64,000 nucleotides of DNA from Solirubrobacteraceae bacterium (GTDB lineage: Bacteria > Actinomycetota > Thermoleophilia > Solirubrobacterales > Solirubrobacteraceae), in contig JAJCYD010000027.1 of NCBI GenBank assembly GCA_029263125.1, positions 1-64,000 on the forward strand. The letters run 5' to 3'. Every line of letters begins with the position of its first letter. Within the stretch, counting starts at the first letter, position 1. A program made the position numbers and the translations under genes. Positions 44,688 through 53,232 of the stretch are shown piece by piece. The notes beneath the pieces were generated by a model. It was not told where the DNA came from and did no database searches. It saw nothing but the letters and a program-made list of their open reading frames with translations.

Positions 44688-45146
44688 TTAGTCGTACTGC
44701 ACGAGGTCGTCGTCGAGGCGCCTGGCATCGTCGTCGCTCAGGCGTGCGGCGGAGTCGTCGGCGATGCCGGCGGGAGAGCGTCTGCGCCAGCTCGGCAGCA
44801 GGAGCGCCAGGCCGCCTGCGAGCACGGCCAGCAGCGCAAACGGCACGGCATAGGCGGACAGCCCGAATCCGCCGCTGTCGGGAAGCGCGAGCACCCCGTC
44901 GCCGTACTCCTGCACGAGCGCGGCCTTGATCCGCGGCTTGTCCAGGCCCTTGGCGATCATGCCGCGGATCAGCGCCCGTTCACGGTCGGCCTGATCGCTC
45001 TCGGCGATGTTCAGCGGGATCTTGCAGGTCACGCACATGACCTCGTCCTCGATGTCCACGAGCGATGCCTTTGGCGCGGCGGCCACCGCGCCTGCGGGAG
45101 CCGCGAGCGCGGCCGCGAGCGCGCACAGCAGCGCGGCGAGCCTCAT
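44688..45146 (-). CDS. ccmH: Cytochrome c maturation protein CcmH (CcmL/NrfF-like)
   Basis: The product is 152 aa. After a signal peptide (AALLCALAAALAAPAGAVAA) comes the redox motif EVMCVTCKIPLNIAESDQA, with the LVQEYGDGVL end of the domain. One membrane helix (YAVPFALLAVLAGGLALLLP) and an acidic cytoplasmic tail follow. It keeps apocytochrome CxxCH thiols reduced. It overlaps the thioredoxin-like gene upstream. Confidence 0.92.
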   Translation of the reverse strand: MRLAALLCALAAALAAPAGAVAAAPKASLVDIEDEVMCVTCKIPLNIAESDQADRERALIRGMIAKGLDKPRIKAALVQEYGDGVLALPDSGGFGLSAYAVPFALLAVLAGGLALLLPSWRRRSPAGIADDSAARLSDDDARRLDDDLVQYD

Positions 45147-45685
45147 CGCAGGGCCGTGTCCAGCGCCCTGTCGAGGCGCTGCTGGCTGATCTGGCCGCGG
45201 TTGAGGTCGGCGACGCGGCCCTGCGCGTCGATGACGAAGGTCTCCGGCAGGCGCCGTGTTCCGTACTGCTCGGCGAGCTTGGTGCCGATGTCGCGGACGT
45301 TGGGATAGTCGATCCCGTACTTCTTGACGAAGTCCAGCGAATCCGATGTCGCGTCCTGGTAGGTCACGCCGAGCACGGTGCCCTTGCCCTCGCGCTGCAG
45401 CCGGCGCTGGGCGGATGCGAGCACCGGAGCTTCGGCCTTGCACGGATCACACCACGACGCCCAGAAGTTCAGCACCACGACCTGGCCGCGCAGATCGGCG
45501 AGCGATCGCGTGCCCTTCGCGCCGAGCAGCGGCAGCTCGCGGCTGGGCGCGGGCGGCCGCTTGCCCTCGGCGACGGCCTGCTCGATGGACGTGTCGTCTG
45601 AGCGCGAGACGAGTCCGTATCCGAGCAGCCCGACGAGCGCCAGTCCGATGACGGCGCAGACGATCGCAAGGGCCACGCGCTTCAT
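45143..45685 (-). CDS. Membrane-anchored thioredoxin-like protein (CcmG/ResA/DsbE)
   Basis: The product is 180 aa. One N-terminal membrane helix (LAIVCAVIGLALVGLLGYG) is followed by a thioredoxin fold with active site NFWASWCDPCKAEAP, GVTYQDATSDSL and cis-Pro in RRLPETFVIDAQG. It supplies reductant for cytochrome c maturation outside the membrane. It overlaps ccmH by four bases. CcmE and CcmF are 1.6 kb away on the other strand. Confidence 0.93.
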   Translation of the reverse strand: MKRVALAIVCAVIGLALVGLLGYGLVSRSDDTSIEQAVAEGKRPPAPSRELPLLGAKGTRSLADLRGQVVVLNFWASWCDPCKAEAPVLASAQRRLQREGKGTVLGVTYQDATSDSLDFVKKYGIDYPNVRDIGTKLAEQYGTRRLPETFVIDAQGRVADLNRGQISQQRLDRALDTALR

Positions 45686-45732
45686 GACCGGTGAGGGTAG
45701 AGCCGCGCGCGCACGGGCCGCGCCAGAGGGCC

Positions 45733-45738
45733 TAGAAT
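45733..45738 (+). promoter_or_regulatory. -10 box of the tRNA-Gly promoter
   Basis: TAGAAT ends nine bases before the first base of the tRNA. Confidence 0.4.
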
Positions 45739-45747
45739 CGGCGGCGC

Positions 45748-45820
45748 GCGGACGTAGCTCAGTTGGCAGAGCGTTGGCTTCCCAAGCCAAAGGTCGCGGG
45801 TTCGACCCCCGTCGTCCGCT
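45748..45820 (+). tRNA. tRNA-Gly (anticodon CCC)
   Basis: A full cloverleaf of 73 bases is readable: acceptor GCGGACG with CGTCCGC, D stem GCTC/GAGC, anticodon stem TTGGC/GCCAA with loop TTCCCAA (anticodon CCC, reads GGG), and T stem GCGGG/CCCGT with TTCGACC. The discriminator base is T. CCA is not encoded. It lies between the two groups of cytochrome c maturation genes. Confidence 0.95.
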
Positions 45821-45934
45821 TGCGCCATTCGGTTCGCTCCCGAACCTAAGTTCTTCCGAAATTGCTGGACATGGCGCGTCCACGCCATCACGATTGGCGG
45901 CTCGGCGTAACCAGCGACCGTCAGGGGCACCCGC

Positions 45935-46351
45935 ATGGCCGTGCAGACCCATGGACCCAACGTCTTCGAGTTCGTCCACGATGACACGAAGATCACGTTC
46001 TCCCCGGGTGCGATGGACCATGATGCGGTGCTGGACTACACGGGCCCGATGGGGCGCTACAGCTTCACCGGCGACCAGATCGAGGCTCGGAAGAGCGCCC
46101 GCGGCCTGGAGGTCAGCGTCACGCTCGACCAGGTCTCCCATCTGCGCATGATCACGCTCACGCTGTTCGTCCCGGACATGGAGCTCGACGACTCGGCCGA
46201 ACGGTCCTTTCGCACGGTCGGCATCCACGCGACGCATCGCCGTTCGATGACCGGCGGCCTCGGCGTCGCGCTGAGCTCCGAGCCGCTGGAGTTCGACGGC
46301 TCCGCGCGCCTGATCGAATTCCGCGCGGCCGAGTCGCCGCAACTGCTGTAG
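45935..46351 (+). CDS. Hypothetical beta-rich protein
   Basis: The product is 138 aa. Alternating polar and hydrophobic residues dominate: NVFEFVHDDTKITFSPGAMD, GRYSFTGDQIEAR, HLRMITLTLFVPD and GSARLIEFRA. This suggests a beta-barrel or sandwich of the kind found in small actinobacterial proteins of no assigned role. There is no signal or membrane helix. It follows the tRNA and is convergent with the coiled-coil gene. Confidence 0.6.
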   Translation: MAVQTHGPNVFEFVHDDTKITFSPGAMDHDAVLDYTGPMGRYSFTGDQIEARKSARGLEVSVTLDQVSHLRMITLTLFVPDMELDDSAERSFRTVGIHATHRRSMTGGLGVALSSEPLEFDGSARLIEFRAAESPQLL

Positions 46352-46389
46352 CTGACCGCGGCAGGCGCCCTGCGGGCGCCGGCTCAGCT
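46350..46389. terminator. Bidirectional terminator-like hairpin
   Basis: GGCGCCC and GGGCGCC (46364-46370 and 46374-46380) form a perfect 7-bp stem with a 3-base loop. AGCTGA and TCAGCT (46350-46355 and 46384-46389) form an outer stem. It separates convergent genes. Confidence 0.7.
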
Positions 46390-46854
46390 TGAGGTGAGCG
46401 TGTCCTTGAGGCGCGCCAGGGGTCCGTCGCTGGGCGTGGGCAGCAGCCGCACGACCGACTGAAGGTCGCGCGCCATCTGCTCGATCGGCGAGCGCATCGA
46501 GTGCACCTCGGCCTCGACGGCCCGCATGCGCTCGTTGAGGTCGGCATCGATGGCGTCCATCCGGTCGGTGATCGCCTGCTCGAGCTGGGCCAGCTCGGAG
46601 ACGTGGACTTCGATGCGCTCCAGCGGCGCTTTCACACCCTCCAGCTCGTCCTGCAACCTGGCGACGCCGATGCGCAGCTCTCCGGCGTGCTCGTCGACAG
46701 AGGACAGACGCTCCGCGATGACACCCTGCAGCGTCAGCAGCGACGCGGCGATGGCCTCGATATCGGTGACGACACGCTGCGGCGCGCGCAGCGGGGACAG
46801 CAGTGCTCCCAGCAGGCCATGCGGCTCCGAGCTCCCGGAGCGGTCATCGGACAT
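46384..46854 (-). CDS. Coiled-coil protein of unknown function
   Basis: The product is 156 aa. After a short Gly/Leu-rich head (LLGALLSPLRAPQRVV) about 100 residues are helical with heptad-like spacing: IAERLSSVDEHAGELRIGV, LQDELEGVKAPLERIEVHV, ITDRMDAIDADLNERM. A small tail follows. No catalytic or membrane features. It may be a scaffold or stress-related protein; there is no partner evidence. Confidence 0.65.
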   Translation of the reverse strand: MSDDRSGSSEPHGLLGALLSPLRAPQRVVTDIEAIAASLLTLQGVIAERLSSVDEHAGELRIGVARLQDELEGVKAPLERIEVHVSELAQLEQAITDRMDAIDADLNERMRAVEAEVHSMRSPIEQMARDLQSVVRLLPTPSDGPLARLKDTLTSS

Positions 46855-46875
46855 CGGCTCTCCCTCGGTCGGCGG

Positions 46876-47118
46876 CTACCACGCCTGCACAGTGTCGCAG
46901 TGCGGGCATCGCACAGAGGTCGACACGGGAGCGACGAACAGGAACCCGCATCCGCAGGAATAGCACGCGCGGTCGTCAGGCCCGCCGGCGTCGCGCATGC
47001 GGCGCTCGGCGGGATGCATGGGCTCCGGCCGCGGTGGCGGCAGCGGCACGACGTGCAGGCGACGGCCCGTCGAGGTGCGATGCGGTGCGGGGGATTGGGT
47101 GATCGTCATGCGGGACAT
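46876..47118 (-). CDS. Small zinc-ribbon protein
   Basis: The product is 80 aa from the ATG at 47118. The C-terminal half has CYSCGCGFLFVAPVSTSV followed by CPHCDTVQAW, a two-CxxC zinc ribbon. The N-terminus is Pro/Arg-rich. Such proteins often bind nucleic acid or act as chaperone adaptors; the role here is unknown. It lies 21 bases upstream of the coiled-coil gene and may be co-transcribed with it. Confidence 0.6.
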   Translation of the reverse strand: MSRMTITQSPAPHRTSTGRRLHVVPLPPPRPEPMHPAERRMRDAGGPDDRACYSCGCGFLFVAPVSTSVRCPHCDTVQAW

Positions 47119-47251
47119 GGCTCTATCGGCAAGGACTCCGCGGTACGCAATAGGTTTCTGTGTTCGATGGACGTTTCCTGTCTGGCTGAGGTTCTGACGC
47201 GAGTGCGCGACCGGATGGCCGACGTCGCGGGAATGCGATACTGACGGCGTC

Positions 47252-47662
47252 GTGCAGCCTGCCCGCAAACGCAAGATCCGTCTCGTCGTCGCGCTCAGCG
47301 CCGCGGTCATGCTGGCCGTCGCCCTGGTCTACACGAGCGTGAGCTCGTCCAGCAAGGCGGTGTCGCCGAGCCAGCTCGTGATCGCGCAGGTCGGCCAGTC
47401 CTACCAACTCACCGGCAAGGTCGAAGATGGCTCGGTGCGCACGACGCCCGACGGCGTGGACTTCCGCGTCCGCGATCGCGATGGCTCGACGTCAGTGCCG
47501 GTCAGCTACACCGGCGTCGTGTCCGACGCATTCCGCGAGGACCGCGAGGTCATCGTGAAGGTGCGCAAGGAGGGCGCGACGTTCGTCGGCGAGCATGACT
47601 CGCTGATCACGAAGTGCCCGTCGAAGTTCACCGAGGACGCCACGAAGTCCCAGAAGAGCTGA
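47252..47662 (+). CDS. ccmE: Cytochrome c maturation heme chaperone CcmE (Cys variant)
   Basis: The product is 136 aa from a GTG. A membrane anchor (LVVALSAAVMLAVALVYTSV) precedes the OB-fold (GQSYQLTGKVEDGSV, DFRVRDRDGS, VSYTGVVSDAFREDREVIVK). The heme-attachment site, HxxxY in Proteobacteria, reads LITKCPSKFTED. It therefore belongs to the CxxxY-type variant with Cys as ligand, and the Tyr has become Phe. It transfers heme to CcmF, whose gene begins five bases downstream. Confidence 0.88.
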   Translation: MQPARKRKIRLVVALSAAVMLAVALVYTSVSSSSKAVSPSQLVIAQVGQSYQLTGKVEDGSVRTTPDGVDFRVRDRDGSTSVPVSYTGVVSDAFREDREVIVKVRKEGATFVGEHDSLITKCPSKFTEDATKSQKS

Positions 47663-47666
47663 GCCC

Positions 47667-49934
47667 GTGGCGACCGTCGGCCGCGCGCTACTGATCATCG
47701 CCCTCTGCGTGGCGCTGTACGGCGTCGTCGCATCCATCTACGGGGCCCGCCGCGACAAGCCGCAGTGGGTGGCCTCGGGCCGCAGGGCCGTCTATGTCGT
47801 GGCAGCGCTGTGCAGCGGGGCGTTCGCCATCCTCGAGCTCGCGTTCCTGCGCTCGGACTTCTCCTTCGCGACGGTCGCCAGCCACTCCTCGACGACGACG
47901 CCGACCTTCTACAAGGCGGCGGCCGCCTGGTCCTCACAGGAGGGCTCGCTGCTGCTGTGGGTCTGGCTGCTGTCGATGTGGTCGAGCCTGGTGCTGTTTC
48001 TCACGCGGCGGCACCTGCGGCGAGTCGCGCCCTATGCGACCGCCGTCCTGCTGGGGTTCGCGGCCTTCTTCGCGGCGCTGCTGGTCTTCTTGGAGACGCC
48101 GTTCGGCGTCCTCGCCGCCGTCCCCGCGGAGGGCAACGGCCTGAACCCGCTGCTGCGCCACCCGAGCATGATGATCCACCCGCCGATGCTGTACTCGGGC
48201 TACACGCTGTTCGCGATCCCGTTCGCGTTCGCGATCGGCGCCCTGGTCACGCGGCAGGTCGGCGCCGCCGACTGGATCAAGTCGACGCGGCGCTTCGCGC
48301 TCGCCGCCTGGTTCTTCCTCGGCGTCGGCATCCTGCTTGGCGCGCGCTGGTCCTACGCCGAGCTGGGGTGGGGCGGCTATTGGGCCTGGGATCCGGTCGA
48401 GAACGCCTCGCTGCTGCCATGGCTGACCGGCACGGCGTTCATCCACTCGATCATGATCCAGGAGAAGCGTGGGATGTTGAAGATCTGGAACGTCTCGCTC
48501 GTGCTCGCGACCGGGGTCCTGTCGATCATGGGCACGTTCCTCGTGCGCTCGGGGATCCTCGACTCGATCCACGCCTTCGGCGCGTCGACGCTCGGCGTGC
48601 CGTTCGTGATCCTCATCGCGATCATGATCGCGGGGTCGATCGGGCTCGTGGTGTGGCGTCGCGAGGCCCTGCGCTCGGAGAATCGCCTGGACTCGCTGCT
48701 GTCGCGCGAGGCGATCTTCCTGGCCAACAACCTCGTGCTCGTCGCGATGGCGTTCGTCGTCTTCTGGGGCACGTTCTGGCCGCTGATCGCCGAGGCGCTG
48801 ACCGGCGATCGGCGGGCGCTTGGCCCGCCATGGTTCGATCGCTACACGGTGCCGTTGGCGCTGATGCTCGTGCTGCTCAGCGGCATCGGGCCGGTGATCG
48901 CCTGGCGCAAGGCGACGGCCTCCAACGCCCGGCGAAACTTCGTCGTCCCGCTCGGCGCGGCGATCGGGACGGGCGTGGTGCTCGCCGTGCTGGGCGCAGC
49001 GCAGCGCCCGCTGGCATTCGGGATGTTCATCTGTGGCGCGTTCGTGGTCGCGAGCGTCGGGCAGGAGTTCTGGCGCGGGATCGGTGTGCGCCGCACGATG
49101 ACCGGCGAGAAGCCGCCGGCGGCGCTCGTCTCGCTGGTTGCCCGCAACCGGCGGCGCTACGGCGGCTATCTCGTGCATGTCGGCATGGCGGTGCTCTTCG
49201 TCGGCGTGGCCGCGTCGACGGCCTTCAACGACGCGCGCGATGTGCGCCTCGACGTCGGCCAGAGCGTCACCGTCGGTGACGACGTCTTCACCTACGACGA
49301 GGCCACGTCGCGGATCTCGACGACGAGCGACGGGCGGCTGGAGAAGATCTCCTTCGGCTCGGTCATGACCGTCAAGCGCGACGGCGAGACGATCAGCACG
49401 CTGCGACCCGAGCGCAGCTACTTCCCGTCGCGTGACACCACGCTCGGCCCGGTCGGGCGGTTCTTCGAGGGCGAGGCGACCAGCGAGGTCGGCCTGCAGG
49501 CGGGCCTGCGGGGTGACCTGTGGGCGGCGATGACACCCGACAAGCAGTCGCTGATGCCACAGATCGAGGAGGGCGACCGGGTCTTCGCCGCCGCGGCGGG
49601 CAAGCTGCCGGGCGCGGTCGAGGCGCGCCTGCTCGGTGAGGCGCTGCGTGGCATCGCCGGTCGCTATATCGCCGATCCGCCGCCGGCGACGTTCCGGCTG
49701 ATCACCTCACCGCTGGTCACCTGGATCTGGCTCGGAGCGATCATCGTCTTCCTCGGTGGGCTGATCGCGATCTGGCCGGGCCAGCGCGACGCGCAGCGGC
49801 GGACCGCGAAGGCGCGCCTAGCCGCGCGGGTGGCCAAGGATCTGGGCGGGCCCAAGGATCTGGGCGGGCCGGCTCGCGGACCGCAGGCGGTGTCCGCCAC
49901 CGGGCCCGCGCCGGGCGGCGACGCGCAGCGGTAG
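47667..49934 (+). CDS. ccmF: Cytochrome c heme lyase subunit CcmF
   Basis: The product is 755 aa from a GTG, with about 14 membrane helices. The WWD-type motif is ELGWGGYWAWDPVENASLLP, preceded by HPSMMIHPPMLYSGYTLF, which holds heme-ligand histidines. A large loop (residues about 520-670) faces outside. The C-terminal tail has a tandem AKDLGGP/KDLGGP repeat of 18 bases. It joins heme from CcmE to apocytochrome with CcmH. Confidence 0.95.
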   Translation: MATVGRALLIIALCVALYGVVASIYGARRDKPQWVASGRRAVYVVAALCSGAFAILELAFLRSDFSFATVASHSSTTTPTFYKAAAAWSSQEGSLLLWVWLLSMWSSLVLFLTRRHLRRVAPYATAVLLGFAAFFAALLVFLETPFGVLAAVPAEGNGLNPLLRHPSMMIHPPMLYSGYTLFAIPFAFAIGALVTRQVGAADWIKSTRRFALAAWFFLGVGILLGARWSYAELGWGGYWAWDPVENASLLPWLTGTAFIHSIMIQEKRGMLKIWNVSLVLATGVLSIMGTFLVRSGILDSIHAFGASTLGVPFVILIAIMIAGSIGLVVWRREALRSENRLDSLLSREAIFLANNLVLVAMAFVVFWGTFWPLIAEALTGDRRALGPPWFDRYTVPLALMLVLLSGIGPVIAWRKATASNARRNFVVPLGAAIGTGVVLAVLGAAQRPLAFGMFICGAFVVASVGQEFWRGIGVRRTMTGEKPPAALVSLVARNRRRYGGYLVHVGMAVLFVGVAASTAFNDARDVRLDVGQSVTVGDDVFTYDEATSRISTTSDGRLEKISFGSVMTVKRDGETISTLRPERSYFPSRDTTLGPVGRFFEGEATSEVGLQAGLRGDLWAAMTPDKQSLMPQIEEGDRVFAAAAGKLPGAVEARLLGEALRGIAGRYIADPPPATFRLITSPLVTWIWLGAIIVFLGGLIAIWPGQRDAQRRTAKARLAARVAKDLGGPKDLGGPARGPQAVSATGPAPGGDAQR

Positions 49935-50215
49935 TGGACATCGTCGCGCTGCTGGTCATCCTCGCCGTGATCGCCGCCGCGGCAGCGATCGTGTCGGCGC
50001 CCCTGCGCGGCGACGTGCCGCGCGAGGGGAGCGACCCGCGGGGCGATCGCCTCGCCGAGCTCGAAGCCCGCAAGGAGGCCAAGTACCGCGAGATCCGCGA
50101 CGCGGAGATGGACTTCAGGACGGGCAAGCTCTCCGAGGACGACCATCGGACGTTAGATCGTCAGCTGCGCGCCGAGGCGATGGACGTCCTGCGGGCGATC
50201 GACGACGAGGGCTGA
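49934..50215 (+). CDS. CcmI-like small membrane protein
   Basis: The product is 93 aa, starting with a GTG in a TAGTG overlap with ccmF. One N-terminal helix (IVALLVILAVIAAAAAIVSA) is followed by ELEARKEAKYREIRDAEMDF and GKLSEDDHRTLDRQLR. The pattern 'E.R.....i.D.e.D...GKls..d...' is that of the N-terminal segment of CcmI/CycH. TPR repeats are missing. It may assist apocytochrome handling. Confidence 0.7.
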   Translation: MDIVALLVILAVIAAAAAIVSAPLRGDVPREGSDPRGDRLAELEARKEAKYREIRDAEMDFRTGKLSEDDHRTLDRQLRAEAMDVLRAIDDEG

Positions 50216-50259
50216 GCCCGCGGGCGCATCGCGCTCGGTTCGAGCGATACCCTGCCGGC

Positions 50260-50484
50260 ATGGTCAATCTCCTGTCGGTCGTCCAGGTCGCGCTCTCGGT
50301 CGTCGTCATCTTCCTGGTGTTGATGCATTCGGGAAAGGACGCCGGTCTGTCGGGCGCCTTCGGGGTCGGCACCGGCGCCGGTCCGTTCGGCGGCGGCTCG
50401 CTGGTCGAGCGAAACCTCAATCGCTGGACCGTCGGGTTCGCGATCGCGTTCGTCTTGAACACGATCGTGCTGCTGAAGCTCTGA
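50260..50484 (+). CDS. secG: Preprotein translocase subunit SecG
   Basis: The product is 74 aa with two membrane helices. VVQVALSVVVIFLVLMHSGK and the Gly-rich GLSGAFGVGTGAGPFGGGS are typical SecG features; LNRWTVGFAIAFVLNTIVLL is helix two. It is an accessory subunit of SecYEG. TACCCT at 50248-50253 ends six bases before the ATG, a leaderless promoter. Confidence 0.93.
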   Translation: MVNLLSVVQVALSVVVIFLVLMHSGKDAGLSGAFGVGTGAGPFGGGSLVERNLNRWTVGFAIAFVLNTIVLLKL

Positions 50485-50488
50485 GCGG

Positions 50489-50797
50489 CTAGCAGCGAGC
50501 GGCCGTCGGTCGCCGCGCGAGTGCTCGCGATCGCCACGACTGCCGAGTCCCCTGCGCGCCGGCAAGGCCACGGGCGCGCATTCGCAGGAGCCCGACGAGT
50601 TCCGCCGTGCGCACGAACGGGTCGGCGGCGACACTGCCGTCGGTGAGATCGAGGGCCGCGCGAGGGACGCCGTCGACCTCGGCCAGCAGGGCTGGGCCGG
50701 TGATCGGCTCGCGGCTGTCGAGGATCGCGAGATCGGCGACCGCGCGAACGTCGTCGCCGCCTGCGTGCCGGATGACGATGCTGCTCTCGGTGTCCAT
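50489..50797 (-). CDS. Hypothetical protein with acetyltransferase-like start
   Basis: The product is 102 aa from the ATG at 50797 with GAAGGAGCT upstream. IVIRHAGGDDVRAVADLAILD and ITGPALLAEVDGVPRAALDL resemble the first strands of GNAT acetyltransferases, as seen in a common group of short actinobacterial proteins. The acetyl-CoA-binding loop is absent. The last 20 residues are basic. It may be a stress or dormancy-associated hypothetical; confidence is low. Confidence 0.55.
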   Translation of the reverse strand: MDTESSIVIRHAGGDDVRAVADLAILDSREPITGPALLAEVDGVPRAALDLTDGSVAADPFVRTAELVGLLRMRARGLAGAQGTRQSWRSRALARRPTAARC

Positions 50798-50905
50798 GTC
50801 AGAGCTCCTTCGGGTTGATCGGGCCACTGGGCCTCGGCACGAGGCTCGCATCCCCCACTCATGAGCACAAACGACATTCAGAGGTGTCTGCGATAAGGTC
50901 AGCTA

Positions 50906-51874
50906 ATGCTTGACGTCAAGCGCCTGCGGGTGCTGCGCGAGGTCGCGGCGCGTGGGTCCTTCTCCGCCGCGGCCGAGGCGCTGGCCTACACGCAGTCCGC
51001 GGTCTCCCAGCAGATCGCGACGCTCGAACGCGAGGCGGGCACCGTGCTCGTCGATCGCAGGGCGCGCGGTGTGCGATTGACCGAGGCCGGCAGCGCCCTC
51101 GTGCGTCATGCCGACGTCATCCTCGCGCGGCTCGCCGACGCCGAAGCCGAGCTCGAAGCGATCGCCGGCGTGCGTGGAGGGCGGCTGCGCCTCGTCTCAT
51201 TTCCGACCGCCGGCGCGACGATCGCTCCCCGAGCGATCGGGCGCTTTCGCGAGCAGCACCCCGGCGTCGAGGTGACGCTGCAGCCGCGCGAGCCCGCCGA
51301 CGGTCTCGACTGCCTGAAGGCGGGGGAGTGCGACATCGCGCTGACGATCGAAGCGGGCTTCGAGCCGATCGCCGACACGGCCATCCAGCGCCATCACCTG
51401 CTTGACGATCCGCTCTATGTCTGCCTGGCCGCGCGCCATCCGGTGGCCGCCAAGGCCCGGCTGCGCCTGGTCGACCTCGCCGACGAATCCTGGATCATGG
51501 GAGTGCCCGGCACGTGCCCCGACGACCTGATCTTGCGGCGCGCCTGTCAGATCGCCGGCTTTGAGCCGCGCACCGCCTTTCAGTCCGACGACTACTCCGC
51601 GATCCAGGGCTTCGTCGCGGCGGGCGTCGGCGTCTGCTTCATCCCCGACCTTGCCCTGATCGCCGTGCGCGACGATGTCGTGATCCGCAGAGTGGAGGGC
51701 CCGCCGTTCGCGCGCCGCGTCCTCGCGGCAACCCTCGCGGGGGCGTTCGTGTCACCGGCTGCGGCGGCAATGCTTGAGATCCTCGTCGAGGTCGGGGCGG
51801 AGTTCGAGGCGTGCAACCGGGGGTTGGCCGACATCGGCCGATCGGCACAGACGTCGGTGGCGGTCGCGCCATGA
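50906..51874 (+). CDS. LysR-family transcriptional regulator
   Basis: The product is 322 aa. The N-terminal helix-turn-helix is LRVLREVAARGSFSAAAEAL and YTQSAVSQQIATLEREAG. The effector domain starts GGRLRLVSFPTAGATIAPRA and continues with LKAGECDIALTIE and GVGVCFIPDLAL. The target cannot be told; the divergent neighbour at 50489-50797 is the usual first guess. The C-terminal tail after EACNRG is slightly longer than usual. Confidence 0.92.
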   Translation: MLDVKRLRVLREVAARGSFSAAAEALAYTQSAVSQQIATLEREAGTVLVDRRARGVRLTEAGSALVRHADVILARLADAEAELEAIAGVRGGRLRLVSFPTAGATIAPRAIGRFREQHPGVEVTLQPREPADGLDCLKAGECDIALTIEAGFEPIADTAIQRHHLLDDPLYVCLAARHPVAAKARLRLVDLADESWIMGVPGTCPDDLILRRACQIAGFEPRTAFQSDDYSAIQGFVAAGVGVCFIPDLALIAVRDDVVIRRVEGPPFARRVLAATLAGAFVSPAAAAMLEILVEVGAEFEACNRGLADIGRSAQTSVAVAP

Positions 51875-52046
51875 TCGCGCGTCCGGTGATCCAGACGGCC
51901 CGACCGTTCGCTGTAGCAGTCAACGGCGGGCGCCATCCCCCTGAACGCCCTACCGTCCCGCAGGTGCCGCGCGGTCGCCCTACCCCTGCCGCGGCGGCCG
52001 CGCCGCACCTGCCGCGTTGATCGTCACGCGACCTCGACCGTCCGAG

Positions 52047-52211
52047 TCAGACGACGCGCGACATCCGGTCGTACACGGGCTCGCCCGCGCGGGCATGGGC
52101 GGTCTGGCAGATCGCCATGGATGTCGACGAGCCGATCGACACGGGTACGACGACGTGGTGAACGACGCTGGTGATCGCGAACTGTCCCGGTGCGAGTTCG
52201 AGGGCATCCAT
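52047..52211 (-). pseudogene. N-terminal remnant of cytochrome bd oxidase subunit I (cydA)
   Basis: The frame from the ATG at 52211 reads MDALELAPGQFAITSVVHHV, then VVPVSIGSSTSMAICQTAHA. It aligns with the conserved CydA start ('MdaL.LARwQFgiTt.yHflFVPltIGls...a..QT') including the His of the heme site. It stops after RMSRVV at 52047, about 54 residues instead of 450 or more. The region 51875-52046 shows no more of the gene. A bd oxidase gene was probably here and has been deleted; the remnant may be a fossil or an artefact of rearrangement next to the stress genes. Confidence 0.7.
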
Positions 52212-52218
52212 GACGCCG

Positions 52219-53175
52219 CTACTGCGCGACCGGCGGGACGAGGAGGACGGGACGCCCGGCGCCGCGCGCAATGGCCTCGGCGTTTGAGCCGAGCAGCGCG
52301 GCGGCGATGCGAGAGCGCCCGCGCGTGCCGGCCACGATGATCGCGGCGTCACGCTCGTCGGCCGTCTCGACGATCGCCGTCGGCACGTTGCGCGACGTCT
52401 TCACGGCCTCGGTCACGCACGACGACCAGCCGGCCGAGGTCAGGATGGCGCCGTCCTCGCTCGCCTGGCCGGCGGCGCGCAGGCGGGCGGCCTCGTCGAG
52501 GCCTTCAGCGCCCTTGCGGACGACGTCGTCGGGGACGGCGAGCATCGCGACGCCGACCACGCAGGTTGCCGTCTCCCAGACGCTGACGACCACGGCGGGT
52601 CGCGGGAGCAGCAGCGCCGACGCCGCCGTGACGGCCCGGGTGGCGGTCGGCGAGCCGTCGGACGCGAAGATCGCGGGCTCTGAGTCGCCTGCCGGCATGG
52701 CGTCGGCGGGCACGAGGAGCAGCGGGCGGTGCGCGCGGTGCGCAAGCGCTCGCGCCTGACGCCCGAGCGTCCCGACGCGGGCGTGTGCGTCCTCGGTCGT
52801 CCCGGCGACGATGATGCCGACGTCGAACTCGTCGGCGGCGGAGATGATCTCCTGCCACGCGAACTGGTCCTCCGGGCACACCTGGCGGGTGACGTGGACG
52901 CCGTGCGCATCGAGGACGTCCGCCGCGGCTTGCGCCGTCCGCATCGCGGCCTGGCGGGCGGCGTCGCGCAGGTCCACGCGCGCGTCGTAGAGCGCGTCGA
53001 TCGTCGATTCGAAGAGCCCCAGGGCGGGGGGCTCCCACGTCGCCAGCACGATGGCGGGGCGGTCGCCGAGCAGTGACACGGCGACCTCGGCGAGGCGCGC
53101 GGCAGCGGCGGGATCGGTTCCGGCGCAGAGCAGTGTCGGGCCGGGATGCTGTGGGCTGAGGGATTGATCGGCCAT
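52219..53175 (-). CDS. Tandem universal stress protein
   Basis: The product is 318 aa with two USP domains. The first begins PTLLCAGTDPAAAARLAEVA and includes DVGIIVAGTTEDAHARVG; the second begins PAIFASDGSPTATRAVTAAS and ends AAIIVAGTRGRSRIAAALLG with GRPVLLVPP. The second keeps the G-x2-G-x9-G nucleotide loop, so it may bind ATP; the first is less complete. Tandem USPs are typical of hypoxia and dormancy regulons in actinobacteria. It is divergent from a CBS gene; an ATCCGCA palindrome lies between. Confidence 0.92.
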   Translation of the reverse strand: MADQSLSPQHPGPTLLCAGTDPAAAARLAEVAVSLLGDRPAIVLATWEPPALGLFESTIDALYDARVDLRDAARQAAMRTAQAAADVLDAHGVHVTRQVCPEDQFAWQEIISAADEFDVGIIVAGTTEDAHARVGTLGRQARALAHRAHRPLLLVPADAMPAGDSEPAIFASDGSPTATRAVTAASALLLPRPAVVVSVWETATCVVGVAMLAVPDDVVRKGAEGLDEAARLRAAGQASEDGAILTSAGWSSCVTEAVKTSRNVPTAIVETADERDAAIIVAGTRGRSRIAAALLGSNAEAIARGAGRPVLLVPPVAQ

Positions 53176-53232
53176 GGTGTTGACCGTATGAACCGCTGAC
53201 GCGCCGCGCGTCCGTGGTTGTCCACATGGCGT

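Noticed and set aside
49842-49877. 18-base tandem duplication as a mobile-element scar
   Set aside because: It is in frame in the CcmF tail and fits simple slippage.
51871-52020. 49-aa frame overlapping the LysR stop (ATGA)
   Set aside because: Composition is Pro/Arg-rich without motif, it lacks any strong support and its end runs into the cydA remnant region.
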